Made by a program: the position numbers and the translations under genes
NCBI GenBank assembly: GCA_938034715.1
Contig: CALHMM010000094.1
Coordinates: 1 to 16,472, forward strand
Length of the DNA stretch: 16,472 bases
From: Minisyncoccota bacterium
Lineage (GTDB): Bacteria > Patescibacteriota > Minisyncoccia > Moranbacterales > GCA-2747515
Direction of reading: 5' to 3'
Part shown: positions 13,691 to 16,472 of the stretch, piece by piece
How the letters are laid out: every line of letters starts with the position of its first letter
How positions within the stretch are numbered: position 1 is the stretch's first letter
The notes under the pieces: model-generated
What the model saw: only the letters and a program-made list of their open reading frames with translations
What the model was told of the DNA's origin: nothing
The model's database searches: none

Positions 13691-14869
13691 TTAATTTACG
13701 TGCTCGTCAATTTTATCAGCTAGGACTTTGCGCAATGAGAATTCCTTGTCCCATGAGAGAAAGGCCCACGAACCGTCTTTTGCACGAAACTCATCTATGC
13801 CAAAGTAAGTAGCAATGTCCGACTCTGTTTTGTGCCAAGTGTGTGTTTCCCCGAAAATGACTACGATTTCTTTGTTGAGGGCTGTGTTTTTGGTGTTTCT
13901 GAGAATTTCTGTGAATGCATCAAGGTCGTTTATTTGGTATGATTTTTTGCTTGTTGTGTAGGGAAGAAGTGGATGATCTGCAAGGATGAGTATTTTCTCT
14001 TTATCTGTGTTTTGTAGGTCATTTGATAGCCAGAGAAGTTGCTTTTTCCCCAGTAGTCCGTGATCTCGCACAGTATCATCGCTGAGATAGTTGGCTGTTT
14101 GGTCGTGAATTGTCTGCATGTTTTGTAGGCTTAGGATGCGCGAAACGATTTTGTGTCCATCTTTTTTACTAAATGATTTTTGATCGATTTCTTGCGGCGA
14201 TTCTCTTTGTACGTTTTCGGGAAGTTTGACGAGTTTTCCTTGTTCATAAGTGTAACCATTGGTCTCCAGCTCTTGTTCCAGGGATTGTTTTTCTTTTAAG
14301 AATGTACTACATCGTTTGTCGTCCTCGCATTTTAAAAGTGAATCTCCACCTGTCACAGTGTCTAGCACGATGATGTGAACATCATTGTGGTCAAAGCTGT
14401 AGTAGGTTTGGGGTCTGTCTATCATTTCAAGCCATAGGGCATAGGACTGCGGATTGCTCGAGATATCATGATCACCGAGGACGTAGTGTATGGGCATTTC
14501 TAGGGAAGAAAAAGACTCCATAACAAACTTTAAATCACTTTGAGCAGTTGTTGAGCAATCTTCAAGTCTGTGGGCTATGTTGTCTCCTAGGCTGATTGCG
14601 AAGTCTACTTCTTGCGTGTTAGCAAAATCGACAAAACGCTTGAGACTTTGTTTTGTGGTAAATTTCCTCGAAGGACATCGATCGATATCACTGATGATGG
14701 CAATGCGAGTGGATTCTATATCTGCAGGTGTGTTTTTTGTAAGAAGTTGATTTGTAGCAGGTGTCGCTTGATCTTTTTTTGTAAATTTGAAAATTACTCC
14801 TGCGATAAGCAAAAGTAGGAGTGCTACAAATAAGATTTGACGTAATAGTGGGGGCATTACAGATATCAT
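13691..14869 (-). CDS. membrane-anchored calcineurin-like phosphoesterase
   Basis: A 392-residue protein with an N-terminal membrane helix (about 8-28) and an extracytoplasmic phosphoesterase domain. Counting from ATG 14869, motif 1 is IISDID (Asp61-x-Asp63, usually DxH), motif 2 SLGDN (94-98), motif 3 LGDHD (131-135, intact), motif 4 LADHP (296-300) and motif 5 FGETH (339-343, first His of GHxH replaced by Glu, second retained). It is therefore better preserved than the phosphoesterase at 5780 and could still bind metal, but the specificity is unknown. An insert with many charged residues lies between motifs 3 and 4. Four cysteines (65, 105, 181, 187) fall in the exported part. The start could also be ATG 14857 or TTG 14887; ATG 14869 is a compromise. 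It follows the rhomboid gene by 46 bases and may be co-transcribed with it. Confidence 0.78.
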   Translation of the reverse strand: MISVMPPLLRQILFVALLLLLIAGVIFKFTKKDQATPATNQLLTKNTPADIESTRIAIISDIDRCPSRKFTTKQSLKRFVDFANTQEVDFAISLGDNIAHRLEDCSTTAQSDLKFVMESFSSLEMPIHYVLGDHDISSNPQSYALWLEMIDRPQTYYSFDHNDVHIIVLDTVTGGDSLLKCEDDKRCSTFLKEKQSLEQELETNGYTYEQGKLVKLPENVQRESPQEIDQKSFSKKDGHKIVSRILSLQNMQTIHDQTANYLSDDTVRDHGLLGKKQLLWLSNDLQNTDKEKILILADHPLLPYTTSKKSYQINDLDAFTEILRNTKNTALNKEIVVIFGETHTWHKTESDIATYFGIDEFRAKDGSWAFLSWDKEFSLRKVLADKIDEHVN

Positions 14870-14915
14870 ATCATGAGTACTGTGCAAAGGGTACTATTTC
14901 GTTTTTGTGCTTGCT

Positions 14916-15581
14916 CTAGAGAGATGTGACTTCTTTGACTACTTTGTTTTTCCAGGGGAGGATGAAGAGTACGCCTGCTAGAAAGCCGCCAATGTGTGCC
15001 CAATAGGCCACTCCACCTCCTCCGCCTGCACTTGTGGCGAGTGAGCCGACTCCCGAGAAGAGCTGCGCTACGAACCAGTACCCTAGCATTGCAATCGCTG
15101 GCATAGGGACAAGTCTCAGACCGTTTAGCGGCATAAATAAATCGATGCGGGCTTTGGGATATAGAAGCAAATAGGCTCCCATGACACCAGCAATCGCTCC
15201 TGAGGCTCCAACTGTCGGAATCGCTGATGATGTATCTGTTAGGATATGTGCTGCGCTTGCGATGAGTCCTGTCGTGAGATAAAAAAGGAGGAATTTGATA
15301 TGACCCATGCGATCTTCTAGGTTATCACCAAAGATTTTTAGAAAGAGCATATTGCCGATGATATGCATCCATCCGCCATGCATAAACATGCTTGAAATGA
15401 GAGTAAAGTATTTGTTTCCAGACATGATGTCAGCTGGAGTAAGTGCATACAAATCATAAAATTGATTTATGGATGTACCAAGAGTTACTTCGTAGAGCCA
15501 TACGACACAACAAATAACGATTATGGAATAGGTGACGATCGGTGTGCGAACAGATGGGTTGTGGTCTCGTATAGGGAACAT
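14916..15581 (-). CDS. rhomboid family intramembrane serine protease
   Basis: A 221-residue multi-spanning membrane protease that cleaves membrane helices of its substrates within the bilayer. The N-terminus MFPIRDHNPSVRTPIVTY is the common bacterial rhomboid opening. The catalytic Ser127 is in VGASGAIAGVMGAYLL and the catalytic His196 in WAHIGGFLAGV; these form the Ser-His dyad. His73 and Asn77 in HIIGNM match the oxyanion residues (His150 and Asn154 of E. coli GlpG), and the FMHGGWMH loop precedes them. Six or more membrane helices can be drawn. A glycine-rich stretch (186-190) lies just before the helix with the catalytic His. ATG 15581 is well placed for the family N-terminus and has a possible extended -10 promoter upstream. 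Its substrate cannot be inferred from the neighbours, although several anchored proteins are encoded nearby. Confidence 0.93.
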   Translation of the reverse strand: MFPIRDHNPSVRTPIVTYSIIVICCVVWLYEVTLGTSINQFYDLYALTPADIMSGNKYFTLISSMFMHGGWMHIIGNMLFLKIFGDNLEDRMGHIKFLLFYLTTGLIASAAHILTDTSSAIPTVGASGAIAGVMGAYLLLYPKARIDLFMPLNGLRLVPMPAIAMLGYWFVAQLFSGVGSLATSAGGGGGVAYWAHIGGFLAGVLFILPWKNKVVKEVTSL

Positions 15582-15610
15582 CGTTGTATAGTGAAATAGT
15601 TACATCGTTA

Positions 15611-15619
15611 AGTATAGCA
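15611..15619 (-). promoter_or_regulatory. extended -10 promoter of the rhomboid gene
   Basis: On the minus strand the sequence reads TGC TATACT, an extended -10 of good quality, predicting a start near 15604 and a leader of about 23 bases. No convincing -35 is present. It lies in the 94-base gap after alr. Confidence 0.45.
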
Positions 15620-15675
15620 TTTGTTTCTTTTTGTATATTTGAGATTTGTCGTAATCTTTTTTAGAGGGTTTATAG

Positions 15676-16472
15676 TTATTTGACGATGATTCTGCGGATA
15701 TCTGGTGAGAGGGAAGTCATCATGGAGTAGTTGAAGAGATTGTTTTTTGCTGCTATGCGGTCAAGTGCATTACGGTCGTGCGCGTTACAACTAATGATGG
15801 TAATTTCATCGCCCACGGTTGCTGCGGTGTTTGTGAGGTCGATCATTATGTGGTTCATGCAGACACGTCCGATGATATTTACGTATTTTTTGTTGTATTG
15901 CACAATGCCTCGGTTACTCAGTTCTCGCGGCACGCCTTCATGATATCCGATTGGGAGAATGCCGATTGTCATGTCGTTACTGGCAGTATATGTGTAGTTG
16001 TAGCTGACACCTTCACCTGCTGTTAGTTTGCGCGTTTTCGTGATTGTCGAGATGAGTTGTAGGACTGGTTTGATGTCTGAGAGTTCTACGTGTTTGGGAT
16101 GGTTTGGTGCGAAGGGATTGATCCCATAGAGTCCGATGCCTAGACGTATCGCAGTAGCATAACGTGATGCTGACTTGCATGATCCTGCAGTTTGAGCGAT
16201 GTGTAGGATCTTTGGTGTAAATCCATTTTCATGGACTTTCTCTACGAAGCAGTCAAATATTTCTACTGCTTGATCTACTGTTTTTTGATCTGTACCGTCA
16301 CTATCTGCCAGATGACTCATGACGCCCTCAAGTATGAGATTGGGTGCTTTTTGTAACTCATCGAGGATGTCATCGAGTTCGCTATGTGTGGCGCCGTAGC
16401 GATTCATACCAGAGTTGCACTCGATGTGTACGTTGATCGTGCGACCTGTTTTTGCGAGTGCTTTGATCGTTG
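15676..16472 (-). CDS. alr: alanine racemase (3' part; start beyond the window)
   Basis: Alr interconverts L- and D-alanine with pyridoxal phosphate, supplying D-Ala for peptidoglycan. About 264 codons are present; the frame stays open to the window edge, so the internal ATG at 16407 is not the true start. Reading inward from the edge, INVHIECNSGMNRYG matches the barrel strand with the D-T-G-M-x-R-x-G motif, IRLGIGLYGINP contains the PLP-ring Arg, and GEGVSYNYTYTA contains the catalytic Tyr (codon 16000-16002). LPIGYHEG and GRVCMNHIMID lie in the C-terminal domain; CMNH replaces the usual CMDQ. The PLP-binding Lys must lie in the missing N-terminal part. This is the most upstream of the three minus-strand genes visible here. 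Confidence 0.93.
   Translation of the reverse strand, partial: TIKALAKTGRTINVHIECNSGMNRYGATHSELDDILDELQKAPNLILEGVMSHLADSDGTDQKTVDQAVEIFDCFVEKVHENGFTPKILHIAQTAGSCKSASRYATAIRLGIGLYGINPFAPNHPKHVELSDIKPVLQLISTITKTRKLTAGEGVSYNYTYTASNDMTIGILPIGYHEGVPRELSNRGIVQYNKKYVNIIGRVCMNHIMIDLTNTAATVGDEITIISCNAHDRNALDRIAAKNNLFNYSMMTSLSPDIRRIIVK

Noticed and set aside
86..16472. UGA recoding to glycine, as in Gracilibacteria
   Set aside because: Long genes contain no in-frame UGA except the prfB frameshift site, RF2 is encoded, and one gene ends in UGA.
1..16472. tRNA genes, CRISPR repeats, insertion sequences, prophage
   Set aside because: No cloverleaf with a TTC-loop, regularly spaced repeats, transposase, integrase or phage structural gene was found; gaps are all shorter than 150 bases.

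Overview
The window reads as a piece of a bacterial chromosome, gene-dense and moderately AT-rich, with short intergenic gaps. No insertion sequence, phage gene, CRISPR array, rRNA or tRNA was seen. It holds housekeeping genes (greA, lysS, obg, prfB, ftsE, ftsX, alr) among small or divergent membrane and exported proteins. Few genes have clear Shine-Dalgarno sites, several conserved families have lost key residues, and the FAD synthase-like genes are of archaeal type. This makes a small-genome Candidate Phyla Radiation (Patescibacteria)-type bacterium a reasonable guess, but that is inference. The genetic code is the standard one: an RF2 gene is present and UGA is not used as a sense codon.

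Layout. Plus strand, 86-5707: greA, a terminator, lysS (LysRS with an extra C-terminal domain resembling DUF2000/peptidyl-tRNA hydrolase II-like proteins), a YfbR-type HD nucleotidase, a terminator, a DUF1761 membrane protein, two tandem RibL/TagD-like nucleotidyltransferases, and obg overlapping the second of these. Plus strand, 5780-9666: a block of envelope proteins, namely a membrane-anchored metallophosphoesterase whose metal ligands are mostly replaced, a small acidic exported protein, an anchored DsbA-like thioredoxin-fold protein with a His-rich cytoplasmic tail, and a fibronectin type III protein with a C-terminal membrane anchor. Plus strand, 9743-13637: a ROK sugar kinase lacking the usual zinc cysteines, then prfB-ftsE-ftsX, a gene order common in Gram-positive-type genomes. 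prfB is interrupted by an in-frame UGA at a CUU-UGA +1 frameshift site. Minus strand, 16472-13691: the 3' part of alr (start beyond the window), a rhomboid protease and a second anchored metallophosphoesterase, converging tail-to-tail with ftsX.

Functionally the window covers transcription elongation, tRNA charging, translation termination, ribosome-associated GTPase function, nucleotide and cofactor metabolism, and cell-wall growth (FtsEX for septal hydrolase control, Alr for D-alanine). The exported proteins flanking the DsbA-like gene carry even numbers of cysteines, so they are plausible disulfide substrates. The points most worth following up are the LysRS fusion, the apparent pseudo-phosphoesterase, the prfB frameshift together with near-absence of UGA stops (1 of 18 genes), and the thioredoxin-fold/Fn3 envelope block. 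No wholly new defence or mobile system was found.
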